A DNA stretch of 23,499 nt from Methanobacterium sp. (GTDB taxonomy: Archaea > Methanobacteriota > Methanobacteria > Methanobacteriales > Methanobacteriaceae), in the NCBI GenBank assembly GCA_030017655.1, contig JASEIM010000026.1, positions 1-23,499 of the forward strand, in the 5' to 3' direction. The translations under genes and the position numbers were made by a program. This document shows, one piece after another, positions 5,691 through 13,935 of this stretch. The notes below the pieces were generated by a model that had not been told where the DNA came from, searched no databases, and saw only the letters and a list, made by a program, of their open reading frames with translations. Position 1 is the stretch's first letter, and each line of letters begins with the position of its first letter.

Positions 5691-8276
5691 ATGATAGAAA
5701 AACAGACAAAAGCGTATAAAGATAAAGAAATTTATAAATTACTGCATCCATGGGTCAAAAAATGGTTTAAAAACAAATTTGAAACATTCACTGAATCCCA
5801 GAGATACTCAATTATTGATATTCATAAAGGGAATAATATACTTGTTTCATCTCCTACAGGTTCTGGTAAAACTTTAACTGCTTTTCTTTCAATAATTAGC
5901 CAGTTAACAATGCTCTCAGATATGGAAAAGATTGAGGATAAAGTTTACTGTATTTATATATCTCCTCTTAAGGCCCTTGACAATGACATTGAAAAGAATT
6001 TAGAAGAGCCATTATATGAAATAGAAAAAATTGCAGGTAGAAAACTTGGAATTAGAAAAGCAGTTAGAACTGGAGATACAAGCCAGTATATGAGATCAAA
6101 AATGCTTAAAAACCCGCCACATATATTGATCACCACTCCTGAGACTTTATCTATTCTTCTATGCGCTCCAAAGTTTAGAGAGAAAATAAGGGATGTAAAA
6201 TATGTTATAGTGGATGAAATTCACTCTCTTGCAGATAATAAAAGAGGTGTTCATTTAAGTTTAACTTTAGAGAGATTACAGAATCTTGCAGGCGGATTTA
6301 CCAGAATAGGTTTAAGTGCAACCGTCCATCCGCTGGAAAAAGTTGCACAGTACCTGGTAGGTTTTGAAGTAGATGATATTCCACGGAAATGTAAAATCGT
6401 TGATGTTAATTACATCAAACAATTGGATATGAAGGTATTATGCCCAGTAGACGATATAATAAACTCAGATCCTGAAGAAATGAACAAAGCTACATACGAC
6501 CTCCTCGATGAACTTATACAATCACATAAAACTACATTAATATTTACAAATACAAGAAGTGGGACAGAAAGTGTTGTATTTAACCTTAAAAAGAGATTTA
6601 GAGGTAAATATAATGACAATAATATCATGGCTCATCATTCATCTCTTTCAAAGGAATTGAGACTTGAAACTGAAGATAAACTTAAGAATGGAGATTTAAA
6701 AGTCGTTGTATCTTCAACATCTTTAGAATTAGGGATAGATATTGGATATATTGATTTAGTTATTCTTGTAAGCTCTCCAAAGTCTGTTTCAAGAGCTCTT
6801 CAACGGATAGGGCGAAGTGGACATAGACTTCATGATAAATCTAAGGGAAGAATTATTGTAGTAGATAGGGATGACCTTGTTGAGTGTTCTTTAATCTTAA
6901 AAAATGCTCTTGAAGGTAAAATAGATGAAATAAATATTCCCCAAAACTGTCTGGATGTTTTATCACAGCAGATATACGGAATGGCCATTGAAAGCAAACA
7001 GGATATTGATACAGCTTACATGATGATAAAAAGAAGTTACTGTTACGTGAATTTAACCGAAAATGATTATTTAAGCGTTTTAAGTTATCTTGCTGGAGAA
7101 TATACGGATTTGGAAGAAAGATATGTATATGCAAAAATATGGGTAGATTATGATACTAATATGTTTGGAAAGAGGGGGAAGCTTGCCAGAATGCTTTATT
7201 CTACAAATATAGGTACTATCCCCGATAGATCGTCTGCAAGGGTTAAATGCGCTGGCAAGGTCGTTGGCCATGTAGAAGAAGATTTCATGGAAAAACTTCA
7301 AAAAGGAGATACATTCGTACTTGGAGGAAAAATCTACAGATTTAATTATGCCCGGGGAATGACCATTAATGTTACACCATCTTCAGGACCTCCCAGCATT
7401 CCTTCATGGTTTTCTGAGCAGTTACCATTATCTTTTGACCTTGCACTTGAGATTCAAAGATTTCGAGCAATTATTGCAGGTAAATTTGAATATGGACGTA
7501 ATAAAAAGGAAATAATGGAATTCATCAGTGAATATCTGTATGTTGACCAAAATGCAGTAAATTCAATTTATGAATATTTCAGGGAGCAGTACCTGTTTGC
7601 AAAGATTCCAAGCAATAGAACTCTTCTAATTGAACATTATAAGGGATTTGGAGATAGAAGATTTGTCGTATTTCATACCTGCTTTGGAAGACGGGTTAAT
7701 GATGCTCTTTCCCGGGCCGTAGCATACGTAATTGCTAAAAAATATAAAAGAGACGTAATGATTTCCATATCAGACAATGGGTTTTATTTAAGTTCAGAAG
7801 GTAAAATTGGAGGTTTTGAAGCGTTTAAAGAACTTAATAGTGAAAATATTAAGGATATTTTAATTAATGCCATTGATAAAACCGAAACTCTTGCAGGGAG
7901 ATTCAGGCACTGTGCTGGACGATCTTTAATGATACTGCGAAGATATAAGGGTAGAGAAAAAAGTGTTTCACGACAACAGGTAAAGGGTAAAATCCTTCTC
8001 AAATTTATAAAAGAACTGGATGAAAATTTTTCAATTCTTAAAGAAGCACGAAGAGAAGTAATTGAAGACTTTATGGATGTTAAGAATGCAAAACGGGTTC
8101 TAAATATGATTGAAAGTGGTCAGCTTGAAATTAAAAAGATTGATACTAAAATTCCATCACCATTTGCATTTAATCTTGTCTCGCAGTGTTACTTAGATGT
8201 TTTGAAATATGAGGAGCGAATTGAATTCATAAGAAGGATGCATCAGGCCATAATCAATCAGATTGATGCAAAATAA
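5691..8276 (+). CDS. lhr: Lhr-type ATP-dependent superfamily 2 helicase
   Basis: 861 residues, the usual size of archaeal Lhr. Helicase motifs appear in order: Q-motif Gln (Q37), Walker A SSPTGSGKT (K60), PPHILITTPETL, the DEIH box (175-178), LSAT, TLIFTNTRSGTE, SSTSLELGIDIG and QRIGRSGH (371-378). The C-terminal half is the Lhr-specific region, with a winged-helix segment and the Lhr C-terminal domain (for example RFVVFHTCFGRRVNDALSRA and AGRFRHCAGRSLMILRRYKG). Lhr enzymes move 3' to 5' on single-stranded DNA and unwind branched DNA and RNA:DNA hybrids; they are linked to repair and stalled forks. The ATG at 5691 follows AAGGAT in the eight-base gap after the phosphoesterase, indicating co-transcription. 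The gene looks intact. Confidence 0.95.
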   Translation: MIEKQTKAYKDKEIYKLLHPWVKKWFKNKFETFTESQRYSIIDIHKGNNILVSSPTGSGKTLTAFLSIISQLTMLSDMEKIEDKVYCIYISPLKALDNDIEKNLEEPLYEIEKIAGRKLGIRKAVRTGDTSQYMRSKMLKNPPHILITTPETLSILLCAPKFREKIRDVKYVIVDEIHSLADNKRGVHLSLTLERLQNLAGGFTRIGLSATVHPLEKVAQYLVGFEVDDIPRKCKIVDVNYIKQLDMKVLCPVDDIINSDPEEMNKATYDLLDELIQSHKTTLIFTNTRSGTESVVFNLKKRFRGKYNDNNIMAHHSSLSKELRLETEDKLKNGDLKVVVSSTSLELGIDIGYIDLVILVSSPKSVSRALQRIGRSGHRLHDKSKGRIIVVDRDDLVECSLILKNALEGKIDEINIPQNCLDVLSQQIYGMAIESKQDIDTAYMMIKRSYCYVNLTENDYLSVLSYLAGEYTDLEERYVYAKIWVDYDTNMFGKRGKLARMLYSTNIGTIPDRSSARVKCAGKVVGHVEEDFMEKLQKGDTFVLGGKIYRFNYARGMTINVTPSSGPPSIPSWFSEQLPLSFDLALEIQRFRAIIAGKFEYGRNKKEIMEFISEYLYVDQNAVNSIYEYFREQYLFAKIPSNRTLLIEHYKGFGDRRFVVFHTCFGRRVNDALSRAVAYVIAKKYKRDVMISISDNGFYLSSEGKIGGFEAFKELNSENIKDILINAIDKTETLAGRFRHCAGRSLMILRRYKGREKSVSRQQVKGKILLKFIKELDENFSILKEARREVIEDFMDVKNAKRVLNMIESGQLEIKKIDTKIPSPFAFNLVSQCYLDVLKYEERIEFIRRMHQAIINQIDAK

Positions 8277-8304
8277 TTTATTAAAAAAATAAATGGTTTT
8301 TATA
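8277..8304. terminator. Bidirectional T-rich terminator between convergent genes
   Basis: GGTTTTTA (8295-8302) gives a U-run to the rightward lhr transcript. The seven-A run at 8283-8289 gives one to the leftward transcript ending at 8305. U-runs without strong hairpins are the usual archaeal termination signal. Confidence 0.5.
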
Positions 8305-8616
8305 TTAAATATCTGCAAAATAACTTGCAAAGTCATCTGCATCCATTTCAATGAACCATTGACCATTTGAAGTCATTATAGGAGTTCTTGTTATTACAAC
8401 AGCAAGAACTTCTGCTTCTTCATCATTATCAGTGTCCATTTTTTCACTGATAACTTCTAAAGCGTTACTGAGAAATTCTTTTGAGTCAAATCCAAGTAGT
8501 ATGTCTCTTACGTCCATTCCTACTTCATCTGATGCGTCAGGATTTTTTGCTATCTCAACGCTTTTTAGGTTGTTGAATGCTCTAACTGCAATTGATTTAA
8601 GTTCGTTATCTTTCAC
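8305..8616 (-). CDS. Small acidic protein of unknown function (103 aa)
   Basis: Leftward gene starting at GTG 8616, chosen because GGTGAT lies just before it on the coding strand (GGTG six bases away). An in-frame TTG at 8628 would add four residues but would place that SD inside the coding region. The product is acidic (NDEEAEVL, EMDADDFASYFADI) and probably alpha/beta: an N-terminal helix, a central segment with DVRDILLGFDSKEF, a strand AVVITRTPI and a C-terminal NGQWFIEMDADDF. No Cys, membrane segment or known motif was seen. It converges on lhr. A TATA box at 8681-8692 predicts a leader of about 45 bases. No family was recognised. Confidence 0.7.
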   Translation of the reverse strand: MKDNELKSIAVRAFNNLKSVEIAKNPDASDEVGMDVRDILLGFDSKEFLSNALEVISEKMDTDNDEEAEVLAVVITRTPIMTSNGQWFIEMDADDFASYFADI

Positions 8617-8628
8617 AATAATCACCAA

Positions 8629-8945
8629 ATTAGCTTTATGTTTCTTAGTAAATATCTTCTTATTTAAATAATTTTAGAACTATTATATAAACATATTTCA
8701 AATTTCCATCGTGAGATGTGCATTTAATTATTTTATTCATAAGTTACGTATATGATTTAATGCAATTTAAAAGGTTTAATGGAACTGAATTTCATTCTAT
8801 ACAATTTTTACAATATTTATACAAAGAATTATATAAATTGTAAATAAATGATATTTAATTCATTAATACCCTAAATATTTAATAATTAAATTAGATAATC
8901 TATGGGTTGAATTGTTTTTTGAAAAAATCATTCACAGGTGTTTTT
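8629..8945. other. Divergent spacer with an inverted repeat around a TATA box
   Basis: This 317-base AT-rich spacer lies between the leftward acidic-protein gene and the rightward broken gene. TTTACAAT (8807-8814) and ATTGTAAA (8837-8844) are inverted copies, and a longer imperfect pair TACAATTT/AAATTGTA overlaps them (8800-8807 and 8835-8842). Between and overlapping the right arm sits GAATTATATAA, a good TATA box for the rightward gene. No further gene was seen. Confidence 0.4.
8681..8692 (-). promoter_or_regulatory. TATA box for the small acidic protein gene
   Basis: On the minus strand the bases read GTTTATATAATA. The predicted start is near 8660. Confidence 0.5.
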
Positions 8946-9613
8946 ATGCTTTTATCTGAGAATTCAAAAAGGCAGTAAAAAAAGTACTGATAAATATAAA
9001 ACCAAATTTTTAAACCAGCTGGAACCTGGAGATGAAATTACAGGCGAAATTTTTATTGGAGAAATGAAAAAAAGGCAGGTTAAAAAAAACAGATATCGAT
9101 GAATTTTTTGTTATAATAACCGACCACAAAAATGAACAAATATGGATATGTGGCTTTACTACATCGTATTACCCGGAATCAGATGATATATATGGTGAAA
9201 AAGGAGGTAGAGTTTATACATTGATGGATAGTTTAAACCATGCCCTTAATAATACCCCATTAAATAAAGAAAATAGTTATTCAGTAAATTTCAAGGTATT
9301 CAGGAAAAATATTAATGAAAACGTTGAAAAGGTTAAGATTAAAGCTGTTCAATCATGGAATCCCAATGCTAAAGCCTGTAATCTTGAAGTAGTTGATGCT
9401 GAAACAGTCGAAACAGATGATAAAGAAACTTCAAAGCTGAATATGCTTGCAGATAAAAATCCAGCAATTAAAACTGCATATGAAAACCTTAAAGGCAGAA
9501 ATAAAGAAATTAACAAAAAAACAATCGCATTTGAACTTAAATTAATGTTAGATAATGAAAATATAATAAAAACAGAATTTAAGGATGCTTTAAAGGAGCT
9601 GGATAAATTATAG
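8946..9613 (+). pseudogene. Unknown 221-residue protein, broken by two single-A insertions
   Basis: The best start is ATG 8946, with AGGTG five bases upstream, but that frame stops after ten codons. Removing one A from the AAAAA run at 8966-8970 and one from the eight-A run at 9082-9089 yields an unbroken frame of exactly 222 codons ending at the TAG of 9611-9613. The joined protein would run from MLLSENSKGSKKSTDKY through LNQLEPGDEITGEIFIGE and VKKTDIDEFFVIITDHKNE to a charged helical C-terminus; the middle looks beta-rich. Both lesions are in homopolymers, so they may be sequencing errors, a young pseudogene, or slippage-dependent expression. The last 130 codons (from ATG 9221) remain open. 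No family was recognised. Confidence 0.65.
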
Positions 9614-9706
9614 ATAAATCCATTATTTGATTTATTTTGAATTATATTTATCTAATAAAATGTATTATCTAAAAAAGAGAAAGATTAATTCCAATTAGAA
9701 TAAAAA

Positions 9707-9716
9707 ATTATAAATA
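9707..9716 (+). promoter_or_regulatory. TATA box for the TrkA-type gene
   Basis: ATTATAAATA preceded by an A-run. The predicted start near 9737 leaves a leader of about 25 bases containing the GAGG site at 9752-9755. Confidence 0.55.
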
Positions 9717-9761
9717 CTCATTTATCACATCTTATAAAGGTCTAAACTATTGAGGATTATT

Positions 9762-10409
9762 ATGTATGCAGTAATAATGGGTAATGGTAGAGTAGGCAGA
9801 AATCTTGCCTTAAAATTAATAAATAATGGAAATGATGTTACTCTCATTGATAATGACCAGAATAAATGTACTACTGCTGCAAGTGAAATGGACGCTCTGG
9901 TTATTTGTGGTAATGGAACAGATAAAAGAACATTAGAAGAAGCCAATATTAGGGATGCAGATGTATTTGTAGCAGCAACAGGGAACGATGAAGCAAATCT
10001 TCTAGCAAGTATCCTTGTTAGGGAATATAAATCACCTAAAATCATTGCAAGAGTAACCAATCCAGACCATGAAGAAGCCTTTAAAAAAGTTGGAATTGAT
10101 CATGTTATAAGCCCGGAACTTACCGCAGCAAGCTATCTTGAAAAGCTAATTACCAGACCAAAAGTAGCAGATCTTGTAATTTGTGGTAAAGGAAATGCTG
10201 AATTAATAGACGTCACCATTAAAAACAAGAAAATTATTGGAAAAACAGTTGGAGAAGTGAGTCCAACAGATGATTATATAATTGGCGCCATCTATAACAG
10301 TGGTATCGTAATTCCTCAAGATAATATCGTTTTAAAGGAAAATACCAAAATTTCAATTCTTGTTAAAACTAAAGCTGTTAGGAAAGTAACAGAAATATTT
10401 ACAGGATAG
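9762..10409 (+). CDS. trkA: TrkA-type potassium uptake regulatory subunit (RCK_N-RCK_C)
   Basis: 215 residues from ATG 9762, chosen over an upstream TTG (9750) because GAGG sits six bases before it. The N-terminal Rossmann fold shows VIMGNGRVGRNLA (G7-x-G9-x2-G12) and an acidic residue ending strand two (D30 in TLIDND), which favours NAD(H) binding. ICGNGTD, VAATGNDEAN and RVTNP are typical of RCK_N domains, and a short RCK_C domain follows from about residue 135 to the end. Such proteins gate Trk/Ktr potassium channels from the cytoplasmic face. No TrkH membrane subunit lies in the window, so it presumably acts on one encoded elsewhere. Confidence 0.92.
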   Translation: MYAVIMGNGRVGRNLALKLINNGNDVTLIDNDQNKCTTAASEMDALVICGNGTDKRTLEEANIRDADVFVAATGNDEANLLASILVREYKSPKIIARVTNPDHEEAFKKVGIDHVISPELTAASYLEKLITRPKVADLVICGKGNAELIDVTIKNKKIIGKTVGEVSPTDDYIIGAIYNSGIVIPQDNIVLKENTKISILVKTKAVRKVTEIFTG

Positions 10410-10531
10410 GTTTAACATAAAATAACAAAAATAAGCCTTCCAGAATTGTCTTAATATCTTTTAATTCTTCAGGAACTATTAATATCTAAATTATCACTAT
10501 TTTAAATAAACGTATCTGAAATTAATTTTAT

Positions 10532-10720
10532 CTAATAATCATTAGAATAATATGATGCTAATTTACAGGTAATCACTGTTTTAGCCCTTAAAAGAGATTT
10601 ATCGGTAAGTTCACTATTTTTGATTGCAAGTTCTATTCTTTCCAGCATAGATTCTAAATCAGCGGGTTTGCATTTATATGCCATATCTAACAAATTAAAA
10701 CATGTTTCATCATTTTCCAT
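10532..10720 (-). CDS. Small protein of unknown function (62 aa)
   Basis: Leftward 62-codon frame starting at ATG 10720. A strong SD (GGGGG at 10729-10733 on the coding strand, eight bases upstream) and a TATA-like element at 10771-10780 make it a credible gene despite its size. The product looks helical (CKPADLESMLERIELAIKNS) with three Cys residues that do not form a metal-binding pair. No family was recognised. It stands alone between the TrkA gene and the ribbon-helix-helix gene. Confidence 0.6.
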   Translation of the reverse strand: MENDETCFNLLDMAYKCKPADLESMLERIELAIKNSELTDKSLLRAKTVITCKLASYYSNDY

Positions 10721-10770
10721 TTAAATTACCCCCTAATATATGTTTTTCAAATGAAAATTTCACCTATATC

Positions 10771-10780
10771 TATTTAAATA
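10771..10780 (-). promoter_or_regulatory. TATA-like element for the 62-aa gene
   Basis: TATTTAAATA, symmetric on both strands, about 25 bases before a predicted start near 10750. Confidence 0.4.
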
Positions 10781-10925
10781 TGTAACTTGATATTCTGGAT
10801 TAGATCATTTGTAAACTAAACCATTATAATTAATCAAATTACCTTAAGCATTTGATAATATTAGTATTCACTTAGTTATATAAATAATTAACTAATTTGT
10901 TAACAAAATAACATAATAAAAAGAT

Positions 10926-10938
10926 AAATATATATATA
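10926..10938 (+). promoter_or_regulatory. TATA box for the ribbon-helix-helix gene
   Basis: AAATATATATATA centred about 29 bases before ATG 10961. The transcript start would lie within a few bases of the start codon. Confidence 0.5.
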
Positions 10939-10960
10939 CTAAAATTTATAACTCTGGAGT

Positions 10961-11107
10961 ATGGTACAGATAGCTTTTCGAGGGGATAAAGAATTAAGAA
11001 ACAGAATAAAGATAATGGCAATTAAAAAAGGCATGAAAATGAATGAATTACTTTTAAATTATGTTGAAAAAGGTTTAACATCAGATGAAGAAAGAGAAGA
11101 ATTTTGA
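10961..11107 (+). CDS. Very small ribbon-helix-helix (CopG/Arc-like) protein
   Basis: 48 codons from ATG 10961 to TGA 11105-11107. The protein begins with a short strand (MVQIAFRG) followed by two helices (KELRNRIKIMAIKKG and KMNELLLNYVEKGL), the layout of ribbon-helix-helix DNA-binding proteins, where the paired N-terminal strands contact DNA in a dimer. It ends with an acidic tail (SDEEREEF). GGAG lies only one base before the ATG, too close for a normal SD, and a strong TATA box lies just upstream, so a leaderless transcript is likely. No toxin gene follows: the next gene begins 230 bases later. Probably a free-standing repressor; its target is unknown. Confidence 0.7.
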   Translation: MVQIAFRGDKELRNRIKIMAIKKGMKMNELLLNYVEKGLTSDEEREEF

Positions 11108-11299
11108 TCATGTTTTTAGCTCTTTAATTATGTTAACTCACTAAAATGATTTCTATTTTTTTGGCTATTTCATATATATTAACTATAGAATTTTTGATAG
11201 TTTAATTAGTTTATCTTTCTTCATTTTAATAAAATTTTAATAAACAATTAGATAAAGATATATTTACTTAAAAATTGTTTTAATGTTAAACATTGAAAT

Positions 11300-11309
11300 T
11301 GTATAAAAT
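11300..11309 (+). promoter_or_regulatory. TATA box for the methyltransferase operon
   Basis: TGTATAAAAT centred about 35 bases before ATG 11340. The start near 11330 leaves a leader of about ten bases without an SD. Confidence 0.5.
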
Positions 11310-11339
11310 CACCAAAAAATTAAATTATAATTGAATAAT

Positions 11340-12011
11340 ATGTCAAAGGGACCACTATTTACTGCACGCAGCTTTGATGAATATATTAAAATGTTCAGTC
11401 TTAACCTCAATTTATTAAAAAATAAGAATATACTGGACTGTGCTGCTGGAGCCAGTTCTTTTGCAGCTGTAATGAACAAGAAAGGATATACAGTAACGGC
11501 CTTAGATTTACTGTATGACAAAGATCCTCAATTTCTAAAAGATATCTGCGAAAACCATTTAAATGTACTAATTAGTGCATTATCCCCATTAAAACATCAT
11601 TTTAAATGGAATTATTTTAAAAACCTTCATGAACTTAAAGAACATCGGCTCATAGCACAAAATGAATTTCTAAAAGATTATACAAAACATAGGGGTAAAA
11701 AATACATCAAAGCAGATTTAACAAAGCTACCATTTAATGATAATGCTTTTTCACTCGTTCTAAGCTCTCATCTTCTTTTTATTTATGATCACAGACTCAG
11801 TTATGAATTTCATCTCAATTCAATAAATGAAATGATTAGAGTAGGTGATGAAGTCAGAATTTATCCCCTTGTTAAACATAAAGCCATGAAATCAGAGTTT
11901 GTAAAGCAAATAGAACATGATTTAATGGAAAAGGCAGATATAAAAATAGAAAAAGTAAATTATGAGTTTAGATTAGGTGGTAATGAAATGATGAGACTCA
12001 TAAAAACTTAA
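11340..12011 (+). CDS. Class I SAM-dependent methyltransferase
   Basis: 223 residues from ATG 11340; an in-frame TTG at 11331 lies at the predicted transcript start and is less likely. Motif I is ILDCAAGASSFAA (about 31-43), where the usual E/DxGxGxG is relaxed to DCAAGAS. An acidic residue ends the next strand (TALDLLYD). ADLTKLPFNDNAFSLVLSSHLLF gives the later strands and the 'LPF.D..FDLV' pattern of small-molecule methyltransferases. The C-terminal part (NEMIRVGDEVRIYPL) matches the usual 'E..RVL.PGG' position, but here without Gly-Gly. Substrate unknown. It heads an operon: the HIT gene starts 24 bases later. Confidence 0.82.
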   Translation: MSKGPLFTARSFDEYIKMFSLNLNLLKNKNILDCAAGASSFAAVMNKKGYTVTALDLLYDKDPQFLKDICENHLNVLISALSPLKHHFKWNYFKNLHELKEHRLIAQNEFLKDYTKHRGKKYIKADLTKLPFNDNAFSLVLSSHLLFIYDHRLSYEFHLNSINEMIRVGDEVRIYPLVKHKAMKSEFVKQIEHDLMEKADIKIEKVNYEFRLGGNEMMRLIKT

Positions 12012-12035
12012 TTGACTTAATAGGGGACTGATAGC

Positions 12036-12488
12036 ATGGAAAGAAGTTACGATGATGAATTAAAAGACCGAAATTTCGGAGATTACATCTATGAAACTCC
12101 ATACTGGATTGTTTTTCTTGCGCCAAACCAGAGCAACATAGGGACGTGTGTGGTTGCTTTAAAAAGGCATTATGGATCTTTATCCGGTTTAAAAGATGAA
12201 GAATGGATCGATTTTGGAAAAACGGTTAAACAATTAGAAACATCTTTAAAAAAAGTATTTAAACCAACATTATTTAATTGGGGAGCTCTTATGAATGCTG
12301 ATTATATGAAAGAAAATCCAGATCCACATATCCACTGGCATTTCATCCCGCGTTACAGACATGAAGTTGAATTTGAAGGTATTATCTTCGAAGACAGGTA
12401 TTTTGGTTCTATGCATCCACGACCTGTGTTAGAAATTCCGTACATCGTTAGAAAAAGAATAATAGAAACCATTAAAAAAAATCTTTGA
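12036..12488 (+). CDS. HIT-family nucleotide hydrolase or transferase
   Basis: 150 residues with the histidine triad PDPHIHWHFIPRYR (H98, H100, H102). In HIT enzymes such as Ap4A hydrolases and phosphorylases the last triad His attacks the alpha-phosphate. The protein ends after a short extension with VLEIPYIVRKRIIETI. AGGGG at 12022-12026 precedes the ATG at 12036. It is the middle gene of a three-gene run: 24 bases after the methyltransferase and 12 bases before the alpha/beta hydrolase. Its nucleotide substrate cannot be told from sequence. Confidence 0.88.
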   Translation: MERSYDDELKDRNFGDYIYETPYWIVFLAPNQSNIGTCVVALKRHYGSLSGLKDEEWIDFGKTVKQLETSLKKVFKPTLFNWGALMNADYMKENPDPHIHWHFIPRYRHEVEFEGIIFEDRYFGSMHPRPVLEIPYIVRKRIIETIKKNL

Positions 12489-12500
12489 TGGAGATTTATC

Positions 12501-13469
12501 ATGTTAAAACCCAATTATCAAGAAATTAAAAACTTTAAATTTACAACTGGAGAAACTTTATCTGAACTAATAGTAGAATATGCAACATTTGGAACTGAAA
12601 TTAAAGATGATGAAGGAAATATTGTAAATGGAATACTCTATTTACATGGCTCATCTGGAGATTATTCATCAGTTAAACGTATTAAAGATATAGTAGGTCC
12701 TGGAAACATCATTGACACTGATAAACACTTTATTATCTGTCCTACAGCTTTAGGTTCTCCAGGATCATCCTCTCCATCAACATCAAAGTTAGGACACAAA
12801 TTTCCAAAATACAATATTGAAGACATGGTTAATGTGCAATATTCCTTTTTAAATGAGGCCCTAAATATTAAACACCTTAAAGGAATTATTGGCACTTCAA
12901 TGGGTGGTTTTCAGACTCTTCAATGGGCTGTAAGTTATCCTGATTTCATGGATTTTATTATACCCATCACTACAAGTTCTAATGTTAAAGGTCAAAATTA
13001 TGCAATAAATAATTTAATGAATATCTATATTAAAAGCGATCCAGAATACAAAGAAGGTAAATATAAAATTAATCCTAAAAAAGGGACTCAAAACGCAAAC
13101 ATGCTTCTTTATTTATTTGGTTTTTCACCAGAATATTATAAAAACAAGTCCTATGAATCTATTCTTGAATCACTGGATTTTATGAAAAAAGAGGGCGAAG
13201 AAACAGATGCTAACGATATTGTATGGCGAAATGAAGCTACAATTTCTTATGATCTCTCTTCTGATTTATCAAAAATCAAAGCTAAAACCCTGATTATTGG
13301 AGTGAATCAGGATCAGTATTTTCCTCCTGATATTGATGTTATACCTCTTTCAAAGGCCATTAAGGGATCTAAACTATATTTATATGATTCTATTTTTGGA
13401 CATCTAGGTTCAAGTGAGATAATAAAAGCAAAAGAGATAATTAAAGAGTTTTTAGACGATATTAAATAA
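12501..13469 (+). CDS. MetX-like alpha/beta hydrolase
   Basis: 322 residues of the homoserine O-acetyltransferase-like branch of the alpha/beta hydrolase fold. YLHGSSGDYSS gives the oxyanion-hole region, GTSMGGFQTLQW holds the nucleophile S133, D271 lies in GVNQDQYFPPD and H301 in FGHLGS. The LGSPGSSSPS segment (84-93) is at the place where MetX proteins carry GSTGP. Nearly everything expected for catalysis is present, but the differences make true homoserine acetylation uncertain; members of this group in methanogens are usually left as hydrolases. GGAG sits seven bases before ATG 12501. Co-transcribed with the HIT gene. Confidence 0.85.
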   Translation: MLKPNYQEIKNFKFTTGETLSELIVEYATFGTEIKDDEGNIVNGILYLHGSSGDYSSVKRIKDIVGPGNIIDTDKHFIICPTALGSPGSSSPSTSKLGHKFPKYNIEDMVNVQYSFLNEALNIKHLKGIIGTSMGGFQTLQWAVSYPDFMDFIIPITTSSNVKGQNYAINNLMNIYIKSDPEYKEGKYKINPKKGTQNANMLLYLFGFSPEYYKNKSYESILESLDFMKKEGEETDANDIVWRNEATISYDLSSDLSKIKAKTLIIGVNQDQYFPPDIDVIPLSKAIKGSKLYLYDSIFGHLGSSEIIKAKEIIKEFLDDIK

Positions 13470-13623
13470 TATTATATGAAAATTTAAATTATATTTAGTA
13501 TAATGCCTTCAATCTTTTACATTTCACTAATTGATTTCACTTATTTGCCTGCTATTTAAAATTTATGAATAAAAACATAAAATTAAATGATAATGTTTAA
13601 CAAATGTTATTTGAGGGATTAAT

Positions 13624-13902
13624 GTGCAGGTAAAAGTGATGGATTATGGTTTTTCAAGGAAATTAAATAAATTTTATGTAGTTTATAGAATTAGCGAAAT
13701 CACTCAAGAAACTAAAAATAAGCTTAAAGAAAAAGTTGTAGATGAATTAAAGGAGAAATCAGGGATATTATATTTAACTATATATTTTGATGAGGATTAT
13801 TTCCCTTTTAAAAGTGAAGAGGCAAGACTGCGCACAGCAGATTTTATTGCACGTGAAGAAATTGAAATGCATGCTTACTTAATTAGTCTTTTAGAGGATT
13901 AG
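13624..13902 (+). CDS. Protein of unknown function (92 aa)
   Basis: 92 residues from GTG 13624; GAGGG at about 13613-13617 is well spaced for this start. An ATG two bases earlier is in another frame. The sequence looks like a small alpha/beta domain: strand (VKVMDYGF), strand (KFYVVYRI), long helix (ITQETKNKLKEKVVDELKEK), strand (ILYLTIYFDED), then a helical end (ARLRTADFIAREEIEMHAYLISLLED). No catalytic or metal motif was recognised. The phosphoesterase gene follows after 33 bases on the same strand, so they are probably co-transcribed. Confidence 0.72.
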   Translation: MQVKVMDYGFSRKLNKFYVVYRISEITQETKNKLKEKVVDELKEKSGILYLTIYFDEDYFPFKSEEARLRTADFIAREEIEMHAYLISLLED

Positions 13903-13935
13903 ACTAAATCAATTAAAAAAAAGAGGAAATTACAG

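Noticed and set aside
9203..9221. GGAGG inside the broken gene as an internal start for the last 130 codons
   Set aside because: The spacing to ATG 9221 is about 13 bases, too long for a normal SD, and the motif falls within the ancestral coding frame (GEKGGRV).
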